Shown here: positions 36,352-46,400 of the stretch, in pieces
Layout: the number at the start of each line of letters is the position of its first letter
Numbering within the stretch: position 1 is the first letter of the stretch
Source: Bog-473 sp963745665
Lineage (GTDB): Bacteria; Actinomycetota; Acidimicrobiia; Acidimicrobiales; RAAP-2
NCBI GenBank assembly: GCA_963745665.1
Contig: CAVUYE010000003.1
Coordinates: forward strand, 744,001 to 808,000
Direction of reading: 5' to 3'
DNA length: 64,000 bases
Made by a program: the position numbers and the translations under genes
The notes under the pieces: model-generated
What the model was told of the DNA's origin: nothing
The model's input: only the letters and a program-made list of their open reading frames with translations
Database searches by the model: none

Positions 36352-37439
36352 GGCAGGATCAGGTGGACGTCGCCGAACTCGTGCCACAGGTAGCCCTCTT
36401 CGAGCGCGGCGGCGTAGGAGGACTCGAGTAGGGGCCGGCCCGCAATGGCTTCGAGCATGGCGAGATGCGAGGCCTCCGGTTCGTGCCAGCCGGTCAGGAA
36501 GCCGTCGATGGAGCGCACCGGGTGCTCGGGCGAGACCACCGTCTCGGTCCAGCCTTCGCTCGGGTGCACGTGGCCATGATCGTCGACGACGGACTCGAGC
36601 GCGCGCACCACCGTCGTGCCCACAGCGACGACGCGCCCGCCCGAGCGCCGGGTGTCGTTGATGCGGTGCGCCGTCGGCAGCGAGACCCTGAAGTACTCGG
36701 CGTAGGGCGGCTCGCTGGCCTCCAAGGAGGCGACTCCCGTGTGCAACAGGAGCGGTGCGACGCCGATCCCCTTGGAGACCAGCCGCGTCAGCACCTCTGG
36801 CGTGAAGGGCCGACCGGCACTTGGCATCTCAGCGGAACCAGGGTCGGTGGCATAGACGTTCTGGTAGGCACCGATCGGGTAGCTGCCCTGCACGTAGCCG
36901 TAGCGGATGGGTCGGCCGTGACGGGCCAGGAAGCTGTGGAGGCGTTCGGGTGTCTCGATGCTCGAGACCCAGAGCCGCACACCGAGCCCGCCCGGGCCGG
37001 GGGAGTACGGGGCCAGAAGGGACACCGAGCCCCCGTCGGGCAGCTCGATGCGCTCCCCCGCGGCCGCATGGAGGTGGGCCCGTCCAAGGCGTCGGACCTC
37101 GACGGTCCACAGACCGGCGGGCAGCCTGGTAGAGAGGTGCACCTGCACCGCCGACCCGTCGGGCGCCGTGCCATCGATTTCCGCGGCGAGGGTCCCCGAC
37201 GTATTGATCACCACGAGGTCGCCTTCGTCGAGGAAGCGGGGGAGCTCGGAGAAGGTCGAGTGCACCAGTGCGCCGTCCGACTTGGTCGCCACCAGCATCC
37301 GCACCGCGTCGCGGGTCATGCCGCGGTACTCGGGCGGTGCCGGCGCCTCGAGCTCGGGCGGCAGGGAGAAGGACAACGGGTGCAGTTCGGGCAGGCGGGC
37401 CGGTGGCTGCGCGAGGCTCGGCACCGTCAGCGCGCTCAT
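36348..37439 (-). CDS. queA: QueA-like S-adenosylmethionine:tRNA ribosyltransferase-isomerase
   Basis: 363 residues of the QueA family: 'LVATKSDGALVHSTFSELPR', 'DEGDLVVINTSGTLAAEIDG', 'RPIRYGYVQGSYPIGAYQNV', 'PSAGRPFTPEVLTRLVSKGI', 'APLLLHTGVASLEASEPPYA' and 'VSLPTAHRINDTRRSGGRVV'. In known QueA, AdoMet donates its ribosyl group to 7-aminomethyl-7-deazaguanine in tRNA to make epoxyqueuosine. No other queuosine gene (tgt, queG/queH, queC/D/E/F) is in the window, so the substrate here is uncertain. Overlaps both neighbours by 4 bases (SDR stop, SufR-like start). Confidence 0.85.
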   Translation of the reverse strand: MSALTVPSLAQPPARLPELHPLSFSLPPELEAPAPPEYRGMTRDAVRMLVATKSDGALVHSTFSELPRFLDEGDLVVINTSGTLAAEIDGTAPDGSAVQVHLSTRLPAGLWTVEVRRLGRAHLHAAAGERIELPDGGSVSLLAPYSPGPGGLGVRLWVSSIETPERLHSFLARHGRPIRYGYVQGSYPIGAYQNVYATDPGSAEMPSAGRPFTPEVLTRLVSKGIGVAPLLLHTGVASLEASEPPYAEYFRVSLPTAHRINDTRRSGGRVVAVGTTVVRALESVVDDHGHVHPSEGWTETVVSPEHPVRSIDGFLTGWHEPEASHLAMLEAIAGRPLLESSYAAALEEGYLWHEFGDVHLILP

Positions 37440-38152
37440 GCGCTCGCTCCCGTCGAGAGCAGCTCGGCGGCGCGGAAGCGTCCGCTCGGGCGGTGACTGC
37501 CGATGAGCTCGAGGAAACCAGGCACCACCGTGCTCGGCTGGGGCCGGTCGGAGATGTCCTCGCCGGGGAACGCGGCCTGGTGCATGGCCGTCCGCAGGTC
37601 GCCGGGATCGACCGACCACACGGTCAACGAGGGGAACTCCGCCGCCAGCACGGCACCGAGGTGCTCGAGGGCCGCCTTGCCGGCGCCGTAGCCTCCCCAG
37701 CCCTCGTACGCCTCCACCGTCGCATCCGACGTGACGTTGACGACGCGAGGGTGCGGCGAGTCGAGGAGCAGCGGCAGCGTGTCCTGCAGGAGGCCCAACG
37801 GAGCAATGACGTTCACCTCGAAGGCGACGCGCAGATCGCCGAGTGGATAGTCGGCCAGCGAGGGGAGTGGAGACGTCCCCAGTGTCCCGGCGTTGTTGAC
37901 GACGAGGTCCAGGCCGCCCAGCTCGAACGCGGCGGCGGTCAGGTCGTGGCGGTGCTCCTCGTCGGTGACGTCGCCGACGACGGGAACGACCCGCGCCCCT
38001 GTGGCGGCCGCAGCACGGATGCGCCCGGCCGCCGCCTCCAACGTGACGTGCTCACGCCCGTCGACGACAAGCGACCATCCCCTGCGGGCCAGCCCCGTCG
38101 CCAGCGCCTCCCCGAGTCCCCGGGATGCTCCTGTCACGATTGCCACGCTCAT
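37436..38152 (-). CDS. Short-chain dehydrogenase/reductase
   Basis: 238-residue SDR with the cofactor motif 'AIVTGASRGLGEALATGL' (TGxxxGxG), 'DLVVNNAGTLG', catalytic Ser near 'NVTSDATVEAYEGWGGYGAG' and the YxxxK at 'YGAGK'. Probably a cytosolic NAD(P)H-dependent oxidoreductase. First gene of the overlapping SDR-queA-SufR-like operon (ATGA overlap with queA). The start at 38152 lies about 48 bases downstream of the palindrome CAAGGATTTCCTTG. Confidence 0.86.
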   Translation of the reverse strand: MSVAIVTGASRGLGEALATGLARRGWSLVVDGREHVTLEAAAGRIRAAAATGARVVPVVGDVTDEEHRHDLTAAAFELGGLDLVVNNAGTLGTSPLPSLADYPLGDLRVAFEVNVIAPLGLLQDTLPLLLDSPHPRVVNVTSDATVEAYEGWGGYGAGKAALEHLGAVLAAEFPSLTVWSVDPGDLRTAMHQAAFPGEDISDRPQPSTVVPGFLELIGSHRPSGRFRAAELLSTGASA

Positions 38153-38191
38153 GGCTGCCCACCCTTCCGAGCGGCGTCCGCTCTACCGGGT

Positions 38192-38213
38192 GAATATAAC
38201 AAGGATTTCCTTG
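38192..38213 (-). promoter_or_regulatory. Palindrome and possible -10 of the SDR-queA-regulator operon
   Basis: CAAGGA-TT-TCCTTG (38200-38213) is a 6-2-6 inverted repeat. On the minus strand it directly precedes TATATT (about 38197-38192), a plausible -10, about 40 bases before the SDR start. A repressor here would block the promoter. The SufR-like protein encoded as third gene is the natural candidate for autoregulation. Inferred from position only. Confidence 0.5.
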
Positions 38214-38312
38214 CTTTATTTCTGCCGAATGGGTTTGGGGATACTCCTCCTCCGGAGAGTGCGGCAAGAGCCCAGCTCAGGACGCTGAGCCCGAGCGATG
38301 TCCGCACTGAGG

Positions 38313-41311
38313 TCAGCCGGGCAGATAGAGCGGAGCCACCGTGGAGCTGCCGCCGAAGTAGGCGTCCCCCGAATAGTCGGCCGTCAGCGCATCGCCACCC
38401 GTCAGCGTGCTGAACACGTCGAGCGTGGCCTGCCCATTCGTGACAGGGCTCGTGCCGATCGGCATGCCGTTGTCGAAGAACGACACCGTGCCGGTCTCTC
38501 CGGAACCCGTGGCCGGGAGGACCGTCGCTGTGAGCGTCACCGGTTGCCCGGGGGTCGAGGGGTTGGTCGAGGCCAGGAGCCCGAGGGTGGTCATCGCCTT
38601 GGTCACCGTGACGGTCGAGGGACCGACCGACGTACTGGCAAGGAAGTCGGCGCTGCCACCGTAGGACGCGGTCACGGAGTCCGAACCGAGGGGCAGCGTG
38701 GTGAGGAGCATGCTGGCTGAGGTGACACCGTCCGTGGTCGACACGACAGAGTTTCCGAGTTGTGTCCCGTTGAGGCTGAACGACACGGTGCCGTCCGGGT
38801 TCGCCCCCCCTGCTGTCGGAGCCACGGTGGCGGTGAGGGTCACGCTCTGCCCTGACGTCGATGCGGCGGGTGAGGAGACGAGCGCTGTCGTGGTGGACAC
38901 AGGCGACACCGTCTCGGCCAGTGCACCCCCCGACGCCGCGAAGTCGGGGTCGCCGCTGTAGCTGGCCGTTATGTCCTGCGTGCCGCTCGCGTCGTAGGCC
39001 TGGGCACACGTGACGGCCAACGGCGGAGCCGGAGGGAGGGCGAGGCCCTGACAGGAGGCAATGGGGTTGGCGCCGTCGCCGAAGGACACGGTGCCCGGTC
39101 GGCGCGCCGGACCCCGGTGTCGCGACGGCGACCGTCGCGGTGTACGCAATGCCTTCTCCGACCAGGCCGGGTTCCTCGGCGCTGGTCACGTCGGTCGACG
39201 TTGCGGCCGGGACGACCGTCTGCACGACCGTGTTCGTCGACGAGCCACCGACGAAATTATCGTCCCCCTCGTAGATCGCCGTGATGGAGTGCTGACCAAG
39301 CGCAAGCGACGAGGTCTCGAAGGTCGCCTGTCCGCCCGAGACGGCGCCGCTGCCGATCAGGGAGCCGTTGTCGTCGAACTGGACCGTGCCGGTCGCGCCA
39401 GAGGCGGATGAGGCGATCGCTGCGGAGAAGACGATCATCTGACCGACGACGGACTGCACCGAGGCGCTGGCCACGGTGACGGTCGTCGCCGCCTCGGCCA
39501 CGTTCACCATGACGGGTGCGACAGATGTGCTCGTGGCGAACGTCGGGTCGCCGCTATAGGTGGCCGTGAGGAAGTGGGGGCCTTCGACCAAGGTCGCGGT
39601 GTCGAGGCTGGCGGTGGTCACGCCACCAGTGTTCGAGACGCCCACGGTGGCGAGTGGCGTCGTCCAGTCGAAGAACGTCACGCTGCCGCCCGGGCTCACC
39701 GCGGCGCTCCCCGTCGGCGTGACGGTGGCAGTGACCACGGCGGTCTGCCCGTAGGCGGTGCTCGGCGTCGACGACGTGACGGTGGTCTGGGTCGGGATCT
39801 GTCCGAGCGTCTGGAGGAGCGACGCGCTGCTGCCGGCATCGTCAGCGTCGCCGCTGTAGGTCGCGACGATGTCGTGGGTGGCGCCCGACCCGAAGGTCTC
39901 GGTGCAGCCGACCTGGAGCGGGGCGGCGGCGGGCAGCGTTCAGGGACTGGCAGCCGGGGAGCGGGCTGCCGTCGTCGGTGAACGAGACGGTGCCGGTTGG
40001 CAGCCCAGAACCTGGTGAAGAGAGTGAAACGGTGGCTGTGTCAGTGACAGGCTGGCCCGCCTCCGGGCTGGCCACCGAGGGCGTGATCGTGAGGTTCGTG
40101 GGATCTGGAGTGACGACTCTGGGTCAGCGCCGGTGACGTGCTGGCACCGAAGAGGACGTCGCCGCCGTAGGTGGCTGTGATCGAGGCCGTGCCGACGGGC
40201 AGGTTGGACGCCCCTACCGTGGCACTCGTCACGCCGGCCGCGCTGGTCGTCACGGGCGAGCTGCCGAGGGGCAGGTCACCGGTGAAGAAGGAGACCGACC
40301 CGGTTGGACCGGCGCCCGACGACGGGCTCACCACCGCCGTGAATTGCACGGGCTGCCCGAAAGGCGAGCCGATGGCGGCCGAACTCGTGACACTGCGTCG
40401 CGGTGCCGGTGGCGGGAGACCCCCCGGTCAGCCCGACCTCATCGCGCTGGGAGTAGTCCGCCGTGGCACCGCCCAGGACGCGTCGCGAAGGTCTCCGGTC
40501 GAGGATCCCGAGGTGACGAAGTACTCGGCACCCGAGGCCGGCGTGAAGCCGTTCTCGAACACCGGGTCCACCGTCCCGCCGAGGGCCAGTGCGCCGTTGG
40601 TGATCCGCCCGTAGCCGGTGACTGCGCTCGGCGGCCCGTCGATGCCGAAGGCCAGGAGCCCGTCCGGCTCGTTCGTGATCGTCGACGTCCCGTCCCCGTC
40701 GATCAGGCCCCCAGGAGCGATGCCGATGGTGCCGTCGTTGCTCACTGCGGTAGAGGCTCCGCCCCCGACGGCGACGGTGCCATCGACGGTGAGCGTGCCC
40801 GAGTTGGTGATCGGCCCGTTCAGGGTCAGCCCGGGAGGAGCGGATGTTCCCGTGTCGCCCACGGTCAGGGAGCCGCCGTTCTGCAGCCCGGACGCGACGG
40901 TCAGGCTCGGTGCCGTCGCACCGGTCTCGCCCGCGTCCGCGGCGGCGGGCGCTGCGCCGGCGCCAATCCTGAGGCTGCTGCCGGCCGACACGCGTGAGCT
41001 CACCGATGGAGAACGAGGCGTCGGAGAGCGTGACGCTCGCGGTCCCGGTGATGCACGCATCGACGCTCGGGGCCGTTCGGTACTCCGGCGGTCCAGTCGG
41101 CGGCCGAGTTCCAGTCGCCCGAGGAGCCGCCGCCGGTCCAGTTGTCGTTACAGCTCAACGACTCCGTGGGGGGCGCACTTCCCAGCACGGTCGACGACGC
41201 GTCGAACACGGTCGTCGTCCCCGCCACCACGACGAGCCCGGCGACGACGGCACCGAGTCGCCGCGCCAGGTGCGGATGAGGATCGGCGTGCCGTGCCCTG
41301 CAATCCGGCAT
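38313..41311 (-). CDS. Secreted multi-Ig-like-domain surface protein (frameshifted)
   Basis: Large exported protein of about 1000 residues once frames are joined. N-terminus 'RRLGAVVAGLVVVAGTTTVF' looks like a signal sequence, then 'NWTGGGSSGDWNSAADWTAG' and Ser/Gly-rich beta text. Then at least six Ig-like repeats of about 90-95 residues of the Big_3 type, each with 'TVTFFD/SFFDNG', 'GTSPVTNGQATLD' and 'ITATYSGDxxFxxSTS' elements. Frames change near 41010, 40425, 40120, 39930 and 39120, the text continuing each time. The last Ig domain ends 'STVAPLYLPG' without a sorting motif or helix, so it may be released. Probably a surface or adhesion protein. Confidence 0.75.
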
Positions 41312-41500
41312 CGCGACGTCCCACGCTGCCCTCCCTGGGGACCGTGCCACTGGTAGGCGCCCGTTCGCCCACGCACAGTCCGGCGTTCCCCGCTCCATTG
41401 TGTCCGTTGCATCCCGCCGGTGGTAGGCCCAAAGCAGGCGCCAGGCTCGCAGATTTCATGCGTGGTACACGGGAATCGTGCGCCGGTCGGCGCGGGTGCG

Positions 41501-43050
41501 TCACCCAGCGTCGAGGTCGGCCCACCCCATGGATTTCTCGACCGCCCGGCGCCAGCCGGCGTGCAGGGCGTCGGCCAGCTCGGCCGGCAGCTCCGGTTCG
41601 AAGACGGTGTCGGCCTGCCAGAGCCCGGCCAGCTCCGCCAGGGACGCCCACACCCCCTCGGCCAGGCCGGCCACGGTGGCGGCACCGAGCGCGGTCGACT
41701 CGAGCGAGGCCGGACGCGCCACCGGCATGCGGCTCTGTTCGGCCTGCAGCGAGAGGAGGAGGTCCATGGCGGCGGCGCCCCCGTCCGCCCGCAGCGCGGA
41801 CAGTGGGTGGGCCGACGCGGCGGCCATGGCATCGGTCATGTCGCGCACCTGGAACGCCATGCCTTCGACGCAGGCCCGGGCCAGGTGGGCGCGGCCCACG
41901 CCGCGCGTGAGGCCGGTGACGATGCCGCGCGCCCGGGGATCCCACCACGGACTGCCGAGCCCGGTCAGCGCGGGGACGAAGGTGACGCCTCCGCTGTCGG
42001 GCACCGATGCCGCCAGCGGGCCGACCTCGGCGGCCGACGCGATGATGCCGAGCCCGTCGCGCAGCCACTGGATGGCGGCACCCGAGACGAAGGCCGACCC
42101 CTCGAGCGCGTAGGCGACCCGGCCGTACGTGCCGTCGCGCGTGGTCACCGAGGTCCCAGGCGCAGCTGACGGTGAGCCCGTCGGGCGCGGCCGGTCGGTC
42201 GGGGCCGGCGTTGGCCAGCGCGAAGCTGCCGGTCCCGTAGGTGACCTTGACCATGCCCGGTTCGAAGCAGGCCTGCCCGAAGAGCGCGGCCTGCTGGTCA
42301 CCCAGCACGCCCGACACCGCGACGCCGTCGAGGACGGCGGAGGCGGGGCCGAGGTCGCCGAGCACCGCCGCGCCGAAGCGGCCCGCCGACGGCCGGACGT
42401 CCGCCAGCGTCTGCGCGGGCACGCCGAAGAGGTCGCACAGCTCGGGGGACCAGGTGAGGGTCGCGGTATCGAGCAGAAGGGTGCGGCTGGCGTTGGACGG
42501 GTCGGTGGCGTAGATGCCGCCGCGGGCGCCACCGGTGAGGTTCCACAGCACCCAGGTGTCGACGGTGCAGAAGGAGAGGTTCGGATCGTCGGGAGCGAGT
42601 GCCAGGTCGCCGTGACGAAGCAGCCAGGCCGCCTTGGTGGCGCTGAAGTACGGATCGAGGACGAGGCCGGTGGTGGCGCGCACGAAGGGGAGGTGGCCCG
42701 CCTCGGTGAGCTCGGCGCACAACGCTGCGGTGCGCCGGTCCTGCCAGACGATGGCGCGGTGCAGCGGCTGCCCGGTCGAGCGGTCGAAGGCCACGAGCGT
42801 CTCGCGCTGGTTCGTGATGCCGAGGGCGGCGACCGTGTCGCCCCGCTCGGCCAGGCGGGCGCCGAGCTCGGCCAGGGTGTGGCGGACGGCGTCCCAGATC
42901 TCACCGGCGTCGTGCTCGACCCAGCCGGGCCGGGGAAAGTGCTGGGTCAGCTCCCGTGTAGGCGAGGTCGGTGACCTGGGCCAGCTCGTCGACGGCGAGG
43001 GCGCGCACCCCGGTCGTGCCCGCATCGATGGCGACGACGACCCTGGCCAT
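41501..43050 (-). CDS. glpK: Glycerol kinase (two frameshifts)
   Basis: FGGY-family kinase that phosphorylates glycerol to glycerol-3-phosphate in the cytosol. Seen in order: 'VVVAIDAGTTGVRALAVDEL' (phosphate loop), 'GITNQRETLVAFDRSTGQPL', 'HRAIVWQDRRTAALCAEL', 'DPYFSATKAAWLL', 'FCTVDTWVLWNLTGG', 'VSGVLGDQQAALFGQACFEP', 'MVKVTYGTGSFALANAG', then 'YALEGSAFVSGAAIQWL' and 'ALRADGGAAAMDLLLSLQA'. Indels near 42958 and 42150 split it into three frames; joined length is about 517, normal. Could feed on glycerol taken up with the UgpABCE-type transporter elsewhere in the window. Divergent from nrdJ. Confidence 0.87.
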
Positions 43051-43168
43051 GCGCAGCCGAGGGTAGTGCTCGCGGGTATTCGGCGCCCCGGAAGGGCGGT
43101 TTGGGAGGGCATGGCGTGCAAACAATCGCGAACGGCCTTTGACCTGCACGAATGGTGCACGCATAGGG

Positions 43169-43247
43169 TTGACAAGGGCGTAACTACAGTGCTGTAATGA
43201 CACATCATCTCGTGTCTCGGGGAGGGGCCAACCACTACATCTTGTGG
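43169..43247 (+). promoter_or_regulatory. nrdJ promoter with two tandem NrdR boxes
   Basis: TTGACA (43169-43174) and TGTAAT (43193-43198) with an 18-base spacer make a plausible sigma-A promoter. Just downstream are two 16-base NrdR-type boxes, ACACATCATCTCGTGT (43200-43215) and CCACTACATCTTGTGG (43232-43247). Each has the ACAC/GTGT-like inverted ends around an AT-richer centre. The boxes start 32 bases apart, the three-helical-turn spacing typical of NrdR operators. NrdR bound here should block nrdJ transcription when dATP is high. No nrdR gene lies in this window. Confidence 0.75.
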
Positions 43248-43427
43248 TCAGGCGATGCAACCCCCCTTCCGGACGCTGGATCGGGAGACACGCCGTGCGA
43301 ACACCTTTCCGCTGGACTGGGGAGGGGTGACGGCGGCGACCGGCAGGCAGTCAGGCAGTACCAGGCAAGCAGCGAAATCCCCAGAATGACCCGCAGAGAA
43401 CGACCCCAACAGGAGGACCCCAGCGCC

Positions 43428-46400
43428 ATGGCCATCGCCCCCCAGCGATCCGAGATCGGCATCCGCCGGCACTTCACCACCGAAGGCGTCCATCCCTACG
43501 ACGAGGTCACATGGGAGCGGCGCGACGCCCGGATCACGAACTACCGGGACGGCACCGTGGCCTTCGAGCAGCTCGGCGTGGAGGTGCCCGAGTCCTGGAG
43601 CGTGAACGCCACCAACATCTTGGCGCAGAAGTACTTCCGCGGGACCCTCGGCACCGACGAGCGCGAGTGGTCGCTGCGCCAGGTGGCCGACCGGGTGACC
43701 GACACGCTGACGGCGTGGGGCATCAAGGACGGCTACTTCGTCGACGACGAGGAGGCCCTGGTCTTCAACCACGAGCTGAAGTACCTCATCATCCACCAGA
43801 AGGCCGCGTTCAACTCGCCGGTCTGGTTCAACATCGGCGTGCAGGGCGTGCCGCAGCAGGGGTCCGCGTGTTTCATCCTCTCGGTCGAGGACCGGATGGA
43901 CTCGATCCTCAACTGGTACACGGAGGAAGGCATCATCTTCAAGGGCGGCTCGGGCGCCGGCGTCAACCTGTCGCGCATCCGCTCCTCGAAGGAGCTCTTG
44001 AAGGGCGGTGGCACGGCTTCGGGCCCGGTGAGCTTCATGCGCGGCGCCGACGCTTCGGCCGGCACCATCAAGTCCGGCGGAAAGACGCGCCGCGCCGCCA
44101 AGATGGTGATCCTCGACGTCGACCACCCCGACGTGGAGGACTTCATCTGGTGCAAGGCGATCGAGGAGCGCAAGGCCCGCGTGCTGCGCGACGCCGGCTT
44201 CGACATGGACCTCGACGGGGCCGACAGCCACTCGACCCAGTACCAGAACGCCAACAACTCGGTGCGGGTGACCGACGAGTTCATGGAGGCCGTGCTAGAC
44301 GGGCGCGACTGGAGCCTGACGGCACGCACCGACGGTTCGGTGGTCCGCACGGTGCCGGCCCGCGACCTCTTTCGCCAGATCGCGCACTCGGCCTGGGAGT
44401 GCGCCGACCCGGGCCTGCAGTACGACACCACCATCAACCGCTGGCACACGGCGCCGGTCACGGGGCGCATCAACGGAAGTAACCCATGCTTCCCGGGCTC
44501 GGCCAAGGTGCACACCGACAAGGGTTTGATCCCGTTCTCGGAGCTGCTGGAGCGGGCGAACACGGGGGAGACGTTCGGGGTCTACACCCATGACGCCACC
44601 AATCCGGACGAGCCCTCCCAGAAGATGGTGATCACCTCACCCGAGGCCTTCATGATCACGGGGTACAACGACATCGTGAAGTTGCGCCTCGACAACGGGG
44701 TGGAGCTGCGGTGCACGCCGTCGCACAAGATCTTCACGGCGAACCGGGGCTACGTGGAGGCTCGCCATCTCCTCTTCGAGGACGAGGTGAAGCTCTTGGA
44801 CCTCGAGGCTCCGGCGGTCGAGGCCGACCTGGGCCTCCCCGTCTCTTCGGATCCGGCGGACTACTGGACGAAGGGTGACCACGCTCTGCCGCTGCGCTTC
44901 CCCGACATGTGGTCGGAGGAGTTCGCGCACTATCTCGGCTGGCTCGTGGGAGACGGCTCCACGTCAGGGACCACGGTGGCCTCCATTTACGGGAGCGAGG
45001 AGGACCGGGACGAGATTCTGCCGCGGCATGCCGAGCTGCTCGACTGGGTGAACTGCGAGCGCCCGATCAAGCTGTCCGAGCAGGCCAACGGCACCGCCCA
45101 GCTGCGCCTGGCCCGCCGCGCCTTCAAGCAGTTCATCGAGGCGTTGGGGGTCATGTCGGTCAAGGGTCCGGAGAAGAGCGTGCCGTGGTCGATTGAGCAG
45201 GCGCCGGCCGAGATGGTGGCGGCATTTCTGCGGGGACTGTTCGACGCCGACGGGTGTGTGGTCGACGCCGGGAAGAACCGCTACGTGGGTCTCGGATCAG
45301 CGTCGCCCGAGCTCCTTCGTGGCGTGCAGACGCTGCTGAGCACGTTCGGCATCATGAGCCGGATTTACCAGACCCGCTCGGCGTCGACGGATGGTTCGTT
45401 CACCTACACGAACAAGGCGGGTGCGACGAAGCAGTACGGGCAATCGGCAGCCTACGACCTGAGGATCACGTCCGGGTCGGTGACGCGCTTCACCCAGCAC
45501 ATCGGCTTCTCGCTCAGCCGTAAGGCGGCGCTGCTGCGCAGCATGGTGGTCGACGCGCCGAAGGGCCCTACGCAGCGCGCACCACGGCCCACTTGCTCGA
45601 GCGCACGAACGACGGCGTCGAGCTGACGTACAACCTGACCGAGCCGCGCAACCACTCGTACGTGGTAAATGGGGTAGTTGTACGCAACTGCTAGCAGAGT
45701 ATGTTCACCTCGACGACTCAGCCTGCAATCTGGCCTCCATGAATTTGCTCACCTTTCTCGACGAGAACGACGAGTTCGACGTGGAGGGCTTCAAGGCGGG
45801 GGTGTCGGTCGTGTTCACCGGGCAGGAGATCATCGTCGGCAACGCCGACTACCCGACCGAGAAGATCGGTGAGACGACGCGGGCCTTCCGCCAGCTCGGC
45901 ATCGGCTACGCCAACCTGGGCGCGCTGCTCATGGCGCAGGGCCTGCCCTACGACTCCGACGCCGGACGGGCCTGGGCGGCCGCCATCACGGCACTGTTGA
46001 CCGGGCACGCCTACGCCATATCGGCGCGGACGGCGGCCCGCATGGGTCCCTTCGCCGGCTACCACGAGAACGCCGAGCCGATGCTCAACGTCCTGCGCAT
46101 GCACCAGGCCGAGGCGGCCCGCATCGACGAGGACGTCGTGCCACCCGAGCTCCTCTCGGCGGCGCAGGAGTCCTGGGACCGGGCTGTCGACCTGGCCGAG
46201 GCCTACGGCGTGCGCAACTCGCAGGCCTCGTTTTAGCGCCGACGGGAACTATCGGCTTGCTCATGGACTGTGACACCACCGGCGTCGAGCCCGACCTCGG
46301 TCTGGTCAAGACCAAGAAGCTGGTCGGTGGCGGCACGATGTCGATCGTCAACCAGACGATGCCCCGGGCGCTGGCCAAGCTGGGCTACGGCGTGGAGCAG

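Noticed and set aside
43197..43427. Upstream extension of nrdJ to an ATG at 43197
   Set aside because: It would translate the promoter and NrdR boxes; ATG 43428 has a Shine-Dalgarno site.
43051..43427. Cobalamin riboswitch before the B12-dependent RNR
   Set aside because: No B12-box-like conserved sequence is visible, and NrdR boxes explain the region.
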